Shown: one piece after another, positions 25,328 to 35,177 of the stretch
Layout of the letters: each line of letters opens with the position of its first letter
Position numbering within the stretch: position 1 is the stretch's first letter
NCBI GenBank assembly: GCA_934597255.1
Contig: CAKTQV010000002.1
Span: forward strand, 1-64,000
From: an uncultured Oscillospiraceae bacterium
GTDB lineage: Bacteria > Bacillota > Clostridia > Oscillospirales > Oscillospiraceae
Direction: 5' to 3'
DNA length: 64,000 nucleotides
Notes under the pieces: model-generated
What the model was told of the DNA's origin: nothing
Seen by the model: only the letters and a program-made list of their open reading frames with translations
Databases searched by the model: none
Program-made: the position numbers and the translations under genes

Positions 25328-26941
25328 ATGCCTGAAAAGTATGTCGGAACCTATGAGCAGTACAAAGCGCGTCTGCTCGCCATGAAGCCGAACGTGTACC
25401 TGCACGGCCAGAAGCTTGACCGTTCCAACGGCGTCGAGGGCGAGGGCCGTGATCTGGCGGACTGGATCCAGGGCGGTACCTACGTCATGAAGCAGTGCTA
25501 TGACACGGCGAACGACTCCCGCTATGCGGACGTGTGCCTGGCCGAGTCGAACATCCCCGGCATGGAGGGCGCGATCATCGACCGCGCGACCAACATCCAC
25601 CACACGCAGGAAGACCTGCTGAAAAAGCAGCTCATGACCCGTCTGATCTGCCACCGTGTCGGCGGCTGCATGCAGCGCTGCATGGGCACCGACGCCATGA
25701 ACGCCCTGTACTCCGTGACCTACGACTGCGACGCGGCCTGCGGCACCGAGTATCATCAGCGCCTGCTCAAGTACATTGCCTACTGCCAGAAGAACGACCT
25801 TGTCTGCAACTGCGCGCAGACGGATGTGAAGGGCTCCCGCAACCCGAAGTATAAGCGCGCCCATATGCAGCCGGACCCCGACCAGTTCTTCCACGTCGTG
25901 GAGACGGACGTCGACGGCATCGGCGTCGACGGCAAGCCCTGCAAGGGCATCATCGTGCGCGGCGCGAAGATCTGCAACTCCTGCGCCCCTTATGTCGACG
26001 AGATCATCGCTCTGCCGACGAAGTTCATGAGCCCGGACGACTCTGACTACGCCGTTGCGTTCGCGCTGCCCGCCGACTGGGACGGCATCAAGCTGATGGC
26101 CCTGCCCGGCCTGCACCACAAGCGTAAATATCTCAAGGCTCCGTACGCCAACGTCGGCGACGTGGAGTCCCTGACCATTTTCGACGATGTGTTCGTGCCG
26201 TATGACCGCGTGTTCATGTGCGGCCGCGACAACGAGGGCGTGTGCCGCTACGCCGGCTATCTCGCGCTGATGTTCGCGCATTATCATCGTCATTCCTACA
26301 CCGGCTGCAAGACGGCCGTTTCCGAGGTCATTGCGTCCCAGGCCGCTCTGGTCGCCGACGTCAACGACATCGCGAAGGAATCCCATGTCCGCGGCAAGCT
26401 GTGCGACATCATCCAGACGGCCGAGCTCGTGTTCGCCGCCGGCCAGATGAGCGCGCACCGCGCGGTCGAGTTCCCGTCCGGCCAGTGGGTGCCCGACGAG
26501 ATCCTGACGAACGCCGGCCGCCGTCTTGCGGGCCACAACATCTATCACGAGTACGAGATCATGGCCGACCTCACGGGCGGCGTGTGCGCGTCCCTGCCGA
26601 CGGAGGAGAGCTTCTTCGATCCCGAGACGGCCGAGCTGTGCAACAAGTACATCCGCCGCAACCCCGCTTACAGCGCCGAGGATACCCATCGCGTCATGCG
26701 CATGATGGAGGACAAGCTCTGCGACGCGTTCGAGGCGGCGCAGGCTGTGGCGGGCGTGCATGGCGGCGGCTCGCCTCTGATGGAGGAGATCACGCTCATG
26801 AGCCGCTACGATCTCGAGGAGCTCAAGAAGATCGCCAAGTATCTGGCCGGCCTGCCCGGCTACGAGGAATGCCCGCGCTACGAGCGCGCCGTGCAGACCC
26901 CGCGCAAGATGCTCGAGCGCTTCGACGCCATCAAAAAATAA
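25328..26941 (+). CDS. 4-hydroxybutyryl-CoA dehydratase-like flavoenzyme, copy 1
   Basis: 537 residues; AbfD of Clostridium aminobutyricum has about 490. This is the HpaB/AbfD superfamily, FAD plus [4Fe-4S]. All four cluster ligands of AbfD can be aligned: C114 and C118 (GGCMQRCMG), H320 and C327 (HYHRHSYTGC), with the same spacings as C99, C103, H292, C299. The ATG at 25328 has GGAG 9 bases upstream; an earlier ATG at 25319 touches its own ribosome site. AbfD dehydrates 4-hydroxybutyryl-CoA to crotonyl-CoA by a ketyl-radical route. The real substrate here may differ. The 3' 744 bases appear identical to copy 2. Confidence 0.85.
   Translation: MPEKYVGTYEQYKARLLAMKPNVYLHGQKLDRSNGVEGEGRDLADWIQGGTYVMKQCYDTANDSRYADVCLAESNIPGMEGAIIDRATNIHHTQEDLLKKQLMTRLICHRVGGCMQRCMGTDAMNALYSVTYDCDAACGTEYHQRLLKYIAYCQKNDLVCNCAQTDVKGSRNPKYKRAHMQPDPDQFFHVVETDVDGIGVDGKPCKGIIVRGAKICNSCAPYVDEIIALPTKFMSPDDSDYAVAFALPADWDGIKLMALPGLHHKRKYLKAPYANVGDVESLTIFDDVFVPYDRVFMCGRDNEGVCRYAGYLALMFAHYHRHSYTGCKTAVSEVIASQAALVADVNDIAKESHVRGKLCDIIQTAELVFAAGQMSAHRAVEFPSGQWVPDEILTNAGRRLAGHNIYHEYEIMADLTGGVCASLPTEESFFDPETAELCNKYIRRNPAYSAEDTHRVMRMMEDKLCDAFEAAQAVAGVHGGGSPLMEEITLMSRYDLEELKKIAKYLAGLPGYEECPRYERAVQTPRKMLERFDAIKK
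26195..26938 (+). repeat. Identical 744-bp block, copy 1
   Basis: From GTGCCGTATGACC to the codons before the stop, this block reads the same as 27921-28664 wherever I compared them, whereas the 5' halves differ at many positions. Confidence 0.8.
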
Positions 26942-27056
26942 GAAAGATCCCGGGGCGGGCCGAAAGACCCGCCCGTCGGCCTGCTTTCAGGCCCTGTAAA
27001 TTCTGTGAAAGCCTTAAACGCTTCGATAAAATCAGTTGCTGAAAAGGAGAAAGACA

Positions 27057-28670
27057 ATGGCAAATTACATCGGAACCTATGAACAGTACAAGGCGCGTCT
27101 GCTCGCCATGAAGCCGAACGTGTATCTGCACGGCAAGAAGATCGACCGTTCCAACGGCGTCGAGGGCGAAGGCCGCGATCTGGCGGACTGGATCCAGGGC
27201 GGTACCTACGTCATGAAGCAGTGCTACGACACGGCGAACGACCCCCGCTATGCGGACGTGTGCCTGGCCGAGTCGAACATCCCCGGCATGGAAGGCGCGA
27301 TCATCAACCGCTGCACCAACGTCAACCACAGCAAGGAAGACCTGCTGAAAAAGCAGCTCATGACCCGTCTGATCTGCCACCGTGTCGGCGGCTGCATGCA
27401 GCGCTGCATGGGCACCGACGCCATCAATGCTCTGTACTCCGTGACCTACGACTGCGACGCGGCCTGCGGCACCGAGTATCATCAGCGCCTGCTCAAATAC
27501 ATCGAGTACTGCCAGAAGAACGACCTCGTCTGCAACTGCGCGCAGACGGACGTGAAGGGCTCCCGCAACCCGAAGTATAAGCGCGCCCATATGCAGCCCG
27601 ATCCCGATTCCTTCGTGCACGTCGTGGAGACGGACGTCGACGGCATCGGCATCGACGGCAAGCCCTGCAAGGGCATCATCGTGCGCGGCGCGAAGATCTG
27701 CAACTCCAACGCTCCCTACGTCGATGAGATCATTGTCAACCCGACGAAGTTCATGAGCCCGGACGACTCCGACTACGCCGTTGCGTTCGCGCTGCCCGCC
27801 GACTGGGACGGCATCAAGATCATGGCGCTGCCCGGCCTGCACCACAAGCGCAAGCACCTCGAGGCTCCGTTTGCCAAGATCGGCGACGTGGAGTCCCTGA
27901 CCATCTTCGACGACACCTTTGTGCCGTATGACCGCGTGTTCATGTGCGGCCGCGACAACGAGGGCGTGTGCCGCTACGCCGGCTATCTCGCGCTGATGTT
28001 CGCGCATTATCATCGTCATTCCTACACCGGCTGCAAGACGGCCGTTTCCGAGGTCATTGCGTCCCAGGCCGCTCTGGTCGCCGACGTCAACGACATCGCG
28101 AAGGAATCCCATGTCCGCGGCAAGCTGTGCGACATCATCCAGACGGCCGAGCTCGTGTTCGCCGCCGGCCAGATGAGCGCGCACCGCGCGGTCGAGTTCC
28201 CGTCCGGCCAGTGGGTGCCCGACGAGATCCTGACGAACGCCGGCCGCCGTCTTGCGGGCCACAACATCTATCACGAGTACGAGATCATGGCCGACCTCAC
28301 GGGCGGCGTGTGCGCGTCCCTGCCGACGGAGGAGAGCTTCTTCGATCCCGAGACGGCCGAGCTGTGCAACAAGTACATCCGCCGCAACCCCGCTTACAGC
28401 GCCGAGGATACCCATCGCGTCATGCGCATGATGGAGGACAAGCTCTGCGACGCGTTCGAGGCGGCGCAGGCTGTGGCGGGCGTGCATGGCGGCGGCTCGC
28501 CTCTGATGGAGGAGATCACGCTCATGAGCCGCTACGATCTCGAGGAGCTCAAGAAGATCGCCAAGTATCTGGCCGGCCTGCCCGGCTACGAGGAATGCCC
28601 GCGCTACGAGCGCGCCGTGCAGACCCCGCGCAAGATGCTCGAGCGCTTCGACGCCATCAAAAAGGCGTAA
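27057..28670 (+). CDS. 4-hydroxybutyryl-CoA dehydratase-like flavoenzyme, copy 2
   Basis: 537 residues, a close paralogue of copy 1, with ligands C113, C117, H319 and C326 conserved. The first about 290 residues differ at scattered places (for example HGKKIDRSNG against HGQKLDRSNG, and NRCTNVNHSKED against DRATNIHHTQED). The remainder is the same except for one extra C-terminal Ala. AAAGGAG lies 6 bases before the ATG. AbfD is a homotetramer; two isoforms here could form mixed oligomers or serve related substrates. The gap to copy 1 is 115 bases. Confidence 0.85.
   Translation: MANYIGTYEQYKARLLAMKPNVYLHGKKIDRSNGVEGEGRDLADWIQGGTYVMKQCYDTANDPRYADVCLAESNIPGMEGAIINRCTNVNHSKEDLLKKQLMTRLICHRVGGCMQRCMGTDAINALYSVTYDCDAACGTEYHQRLLKYIEYCQKNDLVCNCAQTDVKGSRNPKYKRAHMQPDPDSFVHVVETDVDGIGIDGKPCKGIIVRGAKICNSNAPYVDEIIVNPTKFMSPDDSDYAVAFALPADWDGIKIMALPGLHHKRKHLEAPFAKIGDVESLTIFDDTFVPYDRVFMCGRDNEGVCRYAGYLALMFAHYHRHSYTGCKTAVSEVIASQAALVADVNDIAKESHVRGKLCDIIQTAELVFAAGQMSAHRAVEFPSGQWVPDEILTNAGRRLAGHNIYHEYEIMADLTGGVCASLPTEESFFDPETAELCNKYIRRNPAYSAEDTHRVMRMMEDKLCDAFEAAQAVAGVHGGGSPLMEEITLMSRYDLEELKKIAKYLAGLPGYEECPRYERAVQTPRKMLERFDAIKKA
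27921..28664 (+). repeat. Identical 744-bp block, copy 2
   Basis: Partner of 26195-26938 at a constant offset of 1726 bases. It encodes the C-terminal half, including the His and Cys cluster ligands. Confidence 0.8.
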
Positions 28671-28688
28671 GAAGGGAAGGAGCACATC

Positions 28689-29549
28689 ATGTCTGAACAT
28701 ATGAATCGCAAGATGGGCGTGCCCAGCTTCGATCTGACCGGCAAGACCGCCATCATCACCGGCGGCACGCAGGGTCTCGGCTTCGGCATGGCCTGCGCGC
28801 TGGCCGCCTTCGGCGCCAACGTCGTCATCACGGCCCGCACCGAGTCGAAGGTCATCGACGCGGTGGATGATCTCAACGAAAACTACTGCAAGGGCGGCCG
28901 CGCCCTCGGCATCGCCGCCGACTCCTCCAAGATGGAGAACATCCAGATGGTCATCGACAAGACCGTTGAGGAATTCGGCGAGCTGAACATCCTCATCAAC
29001 AACGCCGGCATCTCCGGCCCCACCGCGCTCATCGTGGAGACGCGCGAAGGCCGTCCCGAGTACACGGCGGCGGACTTTGAAAAGGTCATCGCCACCAACC
29101 TCACCGGCACCTTCATGTTCTGCCAGGCTGCGGCCCGTCAGATGATCAAGCAGAACGCCGTCAACGGCAAAAAGGGCGGCAAGATCATCATTACCGCCTC
29201 GGTCGGCGGTCTGATCGGCGGCAAGGGCGTCGTCGCCTACGGCGCGTCCAAGGCCGGCTGCCTGTCTCTCGCGCGCACCATGGCCAACAACTTCGGCCGC
29301 GAGAACATCACCTGCAACTGCATCTGCCCCGGTTACGTCGTCACGCCGCTGAACGAGAAGTTCTTCATCGACGAAAAGGGCGAGCCCACCGACTACTACC
29401 GCCAGCAGTCCAAGTCTACCTCGCTGCGCCGTCTCGGCACCATCGAGGAGATCGCCGGCCCCGTTCTGGCCATGTGCAGCGACAGCTTCAATTACATGAC
29501 CGGCACCTACATTCTCTGCGACGGCGGCCAGTCCATTCCGGCGGAATAA
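28689..29549 (+). CDS. SDR-family oxidoreductase, second in the catabolic operon
   Basis: 286 residues. TGGTQGLG near 21-28, NNAGISG, catalytic Ser in ITASVGG, and the Tyr/Lys pair in YGASK. It is clearly a different SDR from the first one in the operon, with a longer N-terminus and an insert around ETREGRPEYT. AAGGAG lies 7 bases before the ATG, and the gene follows copy 2 by 18 bases. It probably handles another hydroxyl/keto step on the same carbon skeleton; the substrate is unknown. Confidence 0.87.
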   Translation: MSEHMNRKMGVPSFDLTGKTAIITGGTQGLGFGMACALAAFGANVVITARTESKVIDAVDDLNENYCKGGRALGIAADSSKMENIQMVIDKTVEEFGELNILINNAGISGPTALIVETREGRPEYTAADFEKVIATNLTGTFMFCQAAARQMIKQNAVNGKKGGKIIITASVGGLIGGKGVVAYGASKAGCLSLARTMANNFGRENITCNCICPGYVVTPLNEKFFIDEKGEPTDYYRQQSKSTSLRRLGTIEEIAGPVLAMCSDSFNYMTGTYILCDGGQSIPAE

Positions 29550-29665
29550 GCGTTTTCCCCGCGCGGCGCGGACGGGCCGGAAACGGCGTCCGTCCGCCCG
29601 CATGGGAAAGCTGCTTTGCGGGGAGACCAGCCGTATCCCCATGTTGTTTGAAAGGGAAATCAAGT

Positions 29666-30592
29666 ATGCACAAAGAGTATGAAAACGTTCTCCTCGACAT
29701 CGACGAGAACGGAATCGCCACCATTACGCTCAACCGCCCCAAGGCGCTCAACGCGCTTTACGGGCCGCTCAATCAGGACATGCTGGCCGCCATCCGCGAG
29801 GTCATGGCCGATCCGGCGTCCCGCGTGCTCATCATGACCGGCTCGCCCAAGGCCTTCGCGGCCGGCGCCGATCTCAAGGAGATGCTGGCGGTCGATCCGC
29901 GCACGGCGCGCAGCATCTGCCAGCTCGCCAAGGACATCAACGAGCTTCTCGAGTCCATGCGCATCCCCACCATTGCGGCCGTGGGCGGCTTTGCCTTCGG
30001 CGGCGGCTTTGAGCTTGCGCTCAGCTGCGACTTCCGCGTCGGCGGCCCGCGCACGACCGTGTCGTTCCCCGAGGTCGGTCTCGGCATCATCCCCGGCGCC
30101 AACGGCATGATCCGCGCCTGCCACATCGTCGGCCCGTCCAAGGCCAAGGAGCTGTCCATGCTCAACACCATGGTCAGCGGCGAGGAGGCGTATCGCCTGG
30201 GGCTGCTCAACTGGTTCGTCAAGGGCGACGAGGCGCTGGACGCCGCGGCGCGCGAGGCGAAAAAGGCGCAGAAGGAAGCCAAAAAGTCCGGCGATGAGGC
30301 GGCGCTTGCCGCGGCCAAGGCCGCGTTCAAGCAGGCGGACGCCGCGTCGGCGCAGGCGGAGTATGACGCCATCTACGGCAAGGCCGTCGAGGTCGCCAGG
30401 CAGCTGTGCACCAAGCCGGCCAAGGCGCTCGAAAGCGTCAAGAAGGTCATGTACGACGCCGCCAACATCAGCGGCCAGCAGGCGAAGCTGCGCGAGGAAG
30501 TCGAATTCCCGCTGCTGTTCGACACGCACGACCAGCGCGAGGGCATGACGGCCTTCAGCGAGGGCCGCGCCCCTGTTTACACGAATAATTAA
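29666..30592 (+). CDS. Enoyl-CoA hydratase (crotonase family)
   Basis: 308 residues, longer than the usual 260. The oxyanion-hole regions FAAGADLKEM and AFGGGFELA are present, and both catalytic glutamates are in place: E116 (GGGFELAL) and E136 (FPEVGLGIIPG). That supports true hydratase activity, such as crotonyl-CoA to 3-hydroxybutyryl-CoA. An Ala/Lys-rich insert (about 195-236, predicted coiled helix) is unusual. The downstream dehydrogenase begins 33 bases on. Confidence 0.9.
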   Translation: MHKEYENVLLDIDENGIATITLNRPKALNALYGPLNQDMLAAIREVMADPASRVLIMTGSPKAFAAGADLKEMLAVDPRTARSICQLAKDINELLESMRIPTIAAVGGFAFGGGFELALSCDFRVGGPRTTVSFPEVGLGIIPGANGMIRACHIVGPSKAKELSMLNTMVSGEEAYRLGLLNWFVKGDEALDAAAREAKKAQKEAKKSGDEAALAAAKAAFKQADAASAQAEYDAIYGKAVEVARQLCTKPAKALESVKKVMYDAANISGQQAKLREEVEFPLLFDTHDQREGMTAFSEGRAPVYTNN

Positions 30593-30625
30593 TTTTTTAA
30601 AATAAAACACAGGAGGAAAATCACC

Positions 30626-31480
30626 ATGATCAAAACTGTTGCTGTTCTGGGTCAGGGCTCCATGGGCTCCAGCATTACCCAGCACGCCGCCGCCTGCGGC
30701 TACAAGGTCATCCTTTGGGGCCGCAACGAGGAGAAGGTCGCCGCCGCCGTCGCCAAGATCGGCGCCGCCTACGACAAGAACGTCGGCAAGGGCCGCATGG
30801 AAGCCGCCGCCGCCGAGGCCGCCAAGGCCAACATCACCGGCACGTCCGACTTCAACGCCATCAAGGACGCGGACATCGTCATCGAAGCCATCTCCGAGGA
30901 TCCCGCTCTGAAGAAGGATTACTTCAAGAAGATGGTCGCCGTCTGCAAGAGCGACGCCATCCTGGCCTCCAACACCAGCTCCATCTCCATCACCGAGATC
31001 GCCACGGCAGTCGACTGCCCCGAGCGCGTTATCGGTATGCACTTCTTCAACCCCGTTCCCCTGATGAAGCTCGTTGAGATCATCCTGGGCGAGAAGACCT
31101 CCGAAGAGACCTACGCCGCCGTCAAGGAGTTCTGCGACGGTCTGCAGAAGATCTCCGTCAAGGTCAAGGACGCCCCCGGCTTCATCGTCAACCGCGTTCT
31201 GTTCGCCTACTTCCTCGAGTGCATCCACATCTATGAGGACGGCATCGCCTCCAAGGAAGACATCGACAACGCCATCAAGTACGGCCTGAACCATCCCGTG
31301 CCCCCGTTCCAGATGATGGACATGGGCGGCCTGGACACCTTCCCCCACGTCTGCGAGAGCCTGCAGACTCTGCCCAGCAAGGGCGCGCACGAGCGCTTCG
31401 AGTGCCCCGAGAGCATGCTCGAGCTGTACAAGGCCGGCAAGTTCGGCCGCAAGGCCGGCGAGGGCTGGTACAAGTATTGA
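30626..31480 (+). CDS. hbd: 3-hydroxybutyryl-CoA dehydrogenase
   Basis: 284 residues, typical length. The NAD site GQGSMG is at 9-14, NTSS at 116-119, and the catalytic dyad His139 (GMHFFNPVP) and Glu151 has the 12-residue spacing of human HAD. AGGAGG lies 8 bases before the ATG. It oxidises 3-hydroxyacyl-CoA to 3-oxoacyl-CoA or runs in reverse. Proline codons are almost all CCC, unlike flanking genes, which fits high expression. Confidence 0.94.
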   Translation: MIKTVAVLGQGSMGSSITQHAAACGYKVILWGRNEEKVAAAVAKIGAAYDKNVGKGRMEAAAAEAAKANITGTSDFNAIKDADIVIEAISEDPALKKDYFKKMVAVCKSDAILASNTSSISITEIATAVDCPERVIGMHFFNPVPLMKLVEIILGEKTSEETYAAVKEFCDGLQKISVKVKDAPGFIVNRVLFAYFLECIHIYEDGIASKEDIDNAIKYGLNHPVPPFQMMDMGGLDTFPHVCESLQTLPSKGAHERFECPESMLELYKAGKFGRKAGEGWYKY

Positions 31481-31576
31481 TCCGGCATCGTCTCGGAACG
31501 ATTGACATTTGTCCCTTCGCGCGTTAAAATACTTAATTAGTCTGATTAATTTATTTTTTGAAAGGATTCGATTCCA

Positions 31577-32812
<1,236 letters not shown>

Positions 32813-32840
32813 ATCACGGCCTGACAGCACATTTACAAAC

Positions 32841-32872
32841 AAAAGAGAGCTGCCCACAAGCGGCTCTCTTTT
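32841..32872 (+). terminator. Terminator of the catabolic operon
   Basis: Stem AAAAGAGAGC/GCTCTCTTTT with extra pairs and a short loop, 28 bases after the thiolase stop, ending in T. Confidence 0.82.
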
Positions 32873-32879
32873 CTATTAA

Positions 32880-32937
32880 GGCGGCGCCGCACAGTACGGA
32901 TGCGGCATCCGCGTCTGCCGTATTGTGCGGCGCCGCC
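32880..32937. repeat. Long GC-rich palindrome
   Basis: 20-bp arms starting GGCGGCGCCGCACA with one G-T mismatch, around an 18-base centre that itself folds (GCGG/CCGC). It lies just after a normal terminator and 34 bases before the GreA-like gene. Confidence 0.75.
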
Positions 32938-32971
32938 TCGATTATGCATAGAAACGGCGAGGTTTGAAATC

Positions 32972-33472
32972 ATGCATGACGAATTGACGGCGGTCGATAT
33001 ACAGAAGATGCAGGAAGAGCTGGACTGGCGCGACACGGAGCTTCGGGCGAAGCTGATCGAGGACGTCCAGACAGCGCGCGCCTTCGGCGACCTGTCGGAG
33101 AATTTTGAATACAAAGCGGCCAAGCAGGCAAAAAACCGAAACGAGAGCCGCATTCGCTATCTCAAGCGCATGATCGCCACGGCGGTCGTGATAAAGCCGG
33201 AATCGCGTTCGGACGAGGCCGGTGTGTTTGACCGGGTCACGCTGTACATGGAGGACGAGGGCGAGGAGGAAACGATCACCTTTGTCACAACGCTGCGCCA
33301 GAACCCCATGAAAGGGCTTATCAGCAAGGAGTCTCCCGTGGCGAAGGCGGTCCTTGGCCACAAGGTAGGCGACCGGGTGTTCATCGGCGTCGGCGACGGC
33401 GGCTATTGGGCGGAGATCCGTCGGATCGAAAAGGGCGAGGACGACGCGTCCCTCGACATAAGCCCATACTGA
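32972..33472 (+). CDS. GreA/GreB-family transcription factor-like protein
   Basis: 166 residues. An N-terminal coiled-coil has DLSENFEYKAAKQAKN, matching the acidic-tip block DLSENAEY of GreA. A C-terminal FKBP-like domain follows, with SPVAKAVLGHKVGD. Gre factors stimulate cleavage of backtracked RNA in the polymerase channel. It is divergent from housekeeping GreA and is placed before a molybdenum-enzyme cluster, so it may be a paralogue. The ATG at 32972 has GAGG about 9 bases upstream. Confidence 0.82.
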   Translation: MHDELTAVDIQKMQEELDWRDTELRAKLIEDVQTARAFGDLSENFEYKAAKQAKNRNESRIRYLKRMIATAVVIKPESRSDEAGVFDRVTLYMEDEGEEETITFVTTLRQNPMKGLISKESPVAKAVLGHKVGDRVFIGVGDGGYWAEIRRIEKGEDDASLDISPY

Positions 33473-33492
33473 AGCGGACGGAGGGGACTGCC

Positions 33493-34422
33493 ATGCTCGC
33501 AAAAGAGGAGTTTGACCGCCTGTACGGACTGTACCGGAGCGGCTGTCTGGATGAAAAGGGCCGCGAGGCGCTCGCGCCCTATCGCGTGGACAACGCCGTC
33601 ATTCTGGCGGCGGGCCTTTCCGCGCGCTTTGCGCCGCTGTCGTGGGAAAGGCCGAAGGGGCTTCTTCCGGTGCGCGGCGAGGTGCTGATCGAGCGTCAGA
33701 TACGCCAGCTCCGCGACGCAGGCGTGAAGGACATTGCGCTGGTCGTCGGTTATATGGGCGAGGCGTTTTCCTACCTGCGGGAAAAATTCGGCGTGGATGT
33801 CGTGGAAAACCCGGATTATCAAAGCTGCAACAACACGTCCTCGCTTATCCGGGTGACGGAGCGGCTGAAAAACAGCTACATATGCTCGTCGGATAATTAT
33901 TTTTCGGAAAACGTATTTGAGCCGTATGTATATGACTCCTATTATGCATCGGTATTCGTTCCCGGGAGGAGCGACGAGTGGGGGCTCGTGTGCCGGCCGG
34001 ACGGCCGCATCGCCGCAGTCGATCATGAGCCGGTCGACCGGTGGTGCATGATGGGGCAGGTATACTTTTCCCGGGATTTCTCCGCGCGCTTTGCGCCGCT
34101 GCTGGAGCGGGAATACGCGGTGCGGGAGCAGACGCGGCAGGAGCTTTGGGAGTGCCTGCTGGAGCGGCATCTGGATGAGCTCGCGATCTATGAACGGCGC
34201 CATGAGGCGGGCGTGATACGCGAGTTTGACTCGCTGGAGGAGCTGCGCGCCTTTGACGAGCGCTATCTCGACGACAGCGGCTCGGAAACGCTGCGGGCGC
34301 TGGCACGCTCGCTCGGCTGCCGGGAGAGCGAGCTGACCGGGATACGCGGCATAGCGCCGCAGGACGGCCGGCGCGCGTTTTCCTACATTTTCCGGGGCCG
34401 GGAGGGCGTTTGCCTGGAGTGA
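33493..34422 (+). CDS. Nucleotidyltransferase (sugar/choline-phosphate cytidylyltransferase-like)
   Basis: 309 residues. After about 35 extra N-terminal residues a Rossmann-type NTP-transferase core starts with VILAAGLSARF and RPKGLLPV, then CNNTSSLI and CSSDNYF, resembling LicC-type cytidylyltransferases. GGAGGGG lies upstream of the ATG. The fold transfers a nucleotidyl group to a phosphorylated small molecule. Position before mocA suggests a link to the molybdenum-enzyme cluster, but the sequence does not show which substrate. Confidence 0.72.
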   Translation: MLAKEEFDRLYGLYRSGCLDEKGREALAPYRVDNAVILAAGLSARFAPLSWERPKGLLPVRGEVLIERQIRQLRDAGVKDIALVVGYMGEAFSYLREKFGVDVVENPDYQSCNNTSSLIRVTERLKNSYICSSDNYFSENVFEPYVYDSYYASVFVPGRSDEWGLVCRPDGRIAAVDHEPVDRWCMMGQVYFSRDFSARFAPLLEREYAVREQTRQELWECLLERHLDELAIYERRHEAGVIREFDSLEELRAFDERYLDDSGSETLRALARSLGCRESELTGIRGIAPQDGRRAFSYIFRGREGVCLE

Positions 34423-34467
34423 GGCCTCGTTTGAGGAGCGCATTTTTGAAAAAAACGGCTTTTTTTC

Positions 34468-34497
34468 TTGCGTGCAGGGGCTTTTGCGTGGTACGAT
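34468..34497 (+). promoter_or_regulatory. Candidate promoter of the molybdenum-hydroxylase genes
   Basis: TTGCGT, 18-bp spacer, TACGAT, 29 bases upstream of mocA. Confidence 0.45.
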
Positions 34498-34526
34498 AGC
34501 AAAAACGGAGGAGGTCGAGCGGGGGA

Positions 34527-35150
34527 ATGGAAAACAGACTTCCGGCCGGGTTCGGCGGCCTTATTCTGGCGGCGGGACTGTCGAGCCGGATGGGGCAGTT
34601 TAAGCCTATGCTGCCGCTGCGGGGCCGGACCGTTCTGGAAAACACGGTCGATTCCATGCTGGACGCCGGCGTGGAAGAGCCGGTCGTTGTGCTCGGCTAT
34701 CGGGCCGCAGAGCTGGAGGCGCTTGTGAAGAGCCGGTATGGGAACGGGCGCGTCCGCCTCGCCTATAACCGGCGCTACGCCGAAACGGATATGCTCGCGT
34801 CCATCCGTGAGGGGCTGACGGCCCTGCCGTCCTGCCGCGCGTTTTTCCTCCTGCCGGGGGATATGCCGCTGGTGACGGGAAAGACCTTCCGCCTGCTGGG
34901 GCAGGCGATGCCGGAGGGGAATGGGAGCATCGTTTTTCCGCTGGTGAACGGCCGCCGCGCGCACCCGCCGCTGATCGGAAGCGCGTTTATCGGGCCGATT
35001 TGCCGCTACGGCGGGACAGATGGCCTGCGCGGCTTCTGGCGCACGCAGCAGGAGCATATTCTCGACGTCCCGTCGGAGGATCCCGGCTGCTGCCAGGATC
35101 TTGACACGCCGCAGCAGTACCAAAGCTGTCTGGCGCGGCTTTCAAAGTAA
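34527..35150 (+). CDS. mocA: Molybdenum cofactor cytidylyltransferase
   Basis: 207 residues. LAAGLSSRMGQFKPMLPL is the GTP/CTP-binding start of the MobA/MocA family; LPGDMPLV, HPPLIG and the late DLDTPQQYQ fit MocA. It attaches CMP to molybdopterin to give the MCD form used by xanthine-oxidase-type enzymes, which are encoded directly downstream. GGAGGAGG lies further upstream and GGGGG 2-6 bases before the ATG, so spacing is imperfect. Confidence 0.88.
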   Translation: MENRLPAGFGGLILAAGLSSRMGQFKPMLPLRGRTVLENTVDSMLDAGVEEPVVVLGYRAAELEALVKSRYGNGRVRLAYNRRYAETDMLASIREGLTALPSCRAFFLLPGDMPLVTGKTFRLLGQAMPEGNGSIVFPLVNGRRAHPPLIGSAFIGPICRYGGTDGLRGFWRTQQEHILDVPSEDPGCCQDLDTPQQYQSCLARLSK

Positions 35151-35177
35151 GAAACGATCGCAGAAGGAGGGGAGAGC

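Noticed and set aside
26931..29663. 910-codon minus-strand frame across the AbfD-like and SDR genes
   Set aside because: Crosses three real genes and their intergenic gaps, with His/Asp/Val-biased antisense composition.
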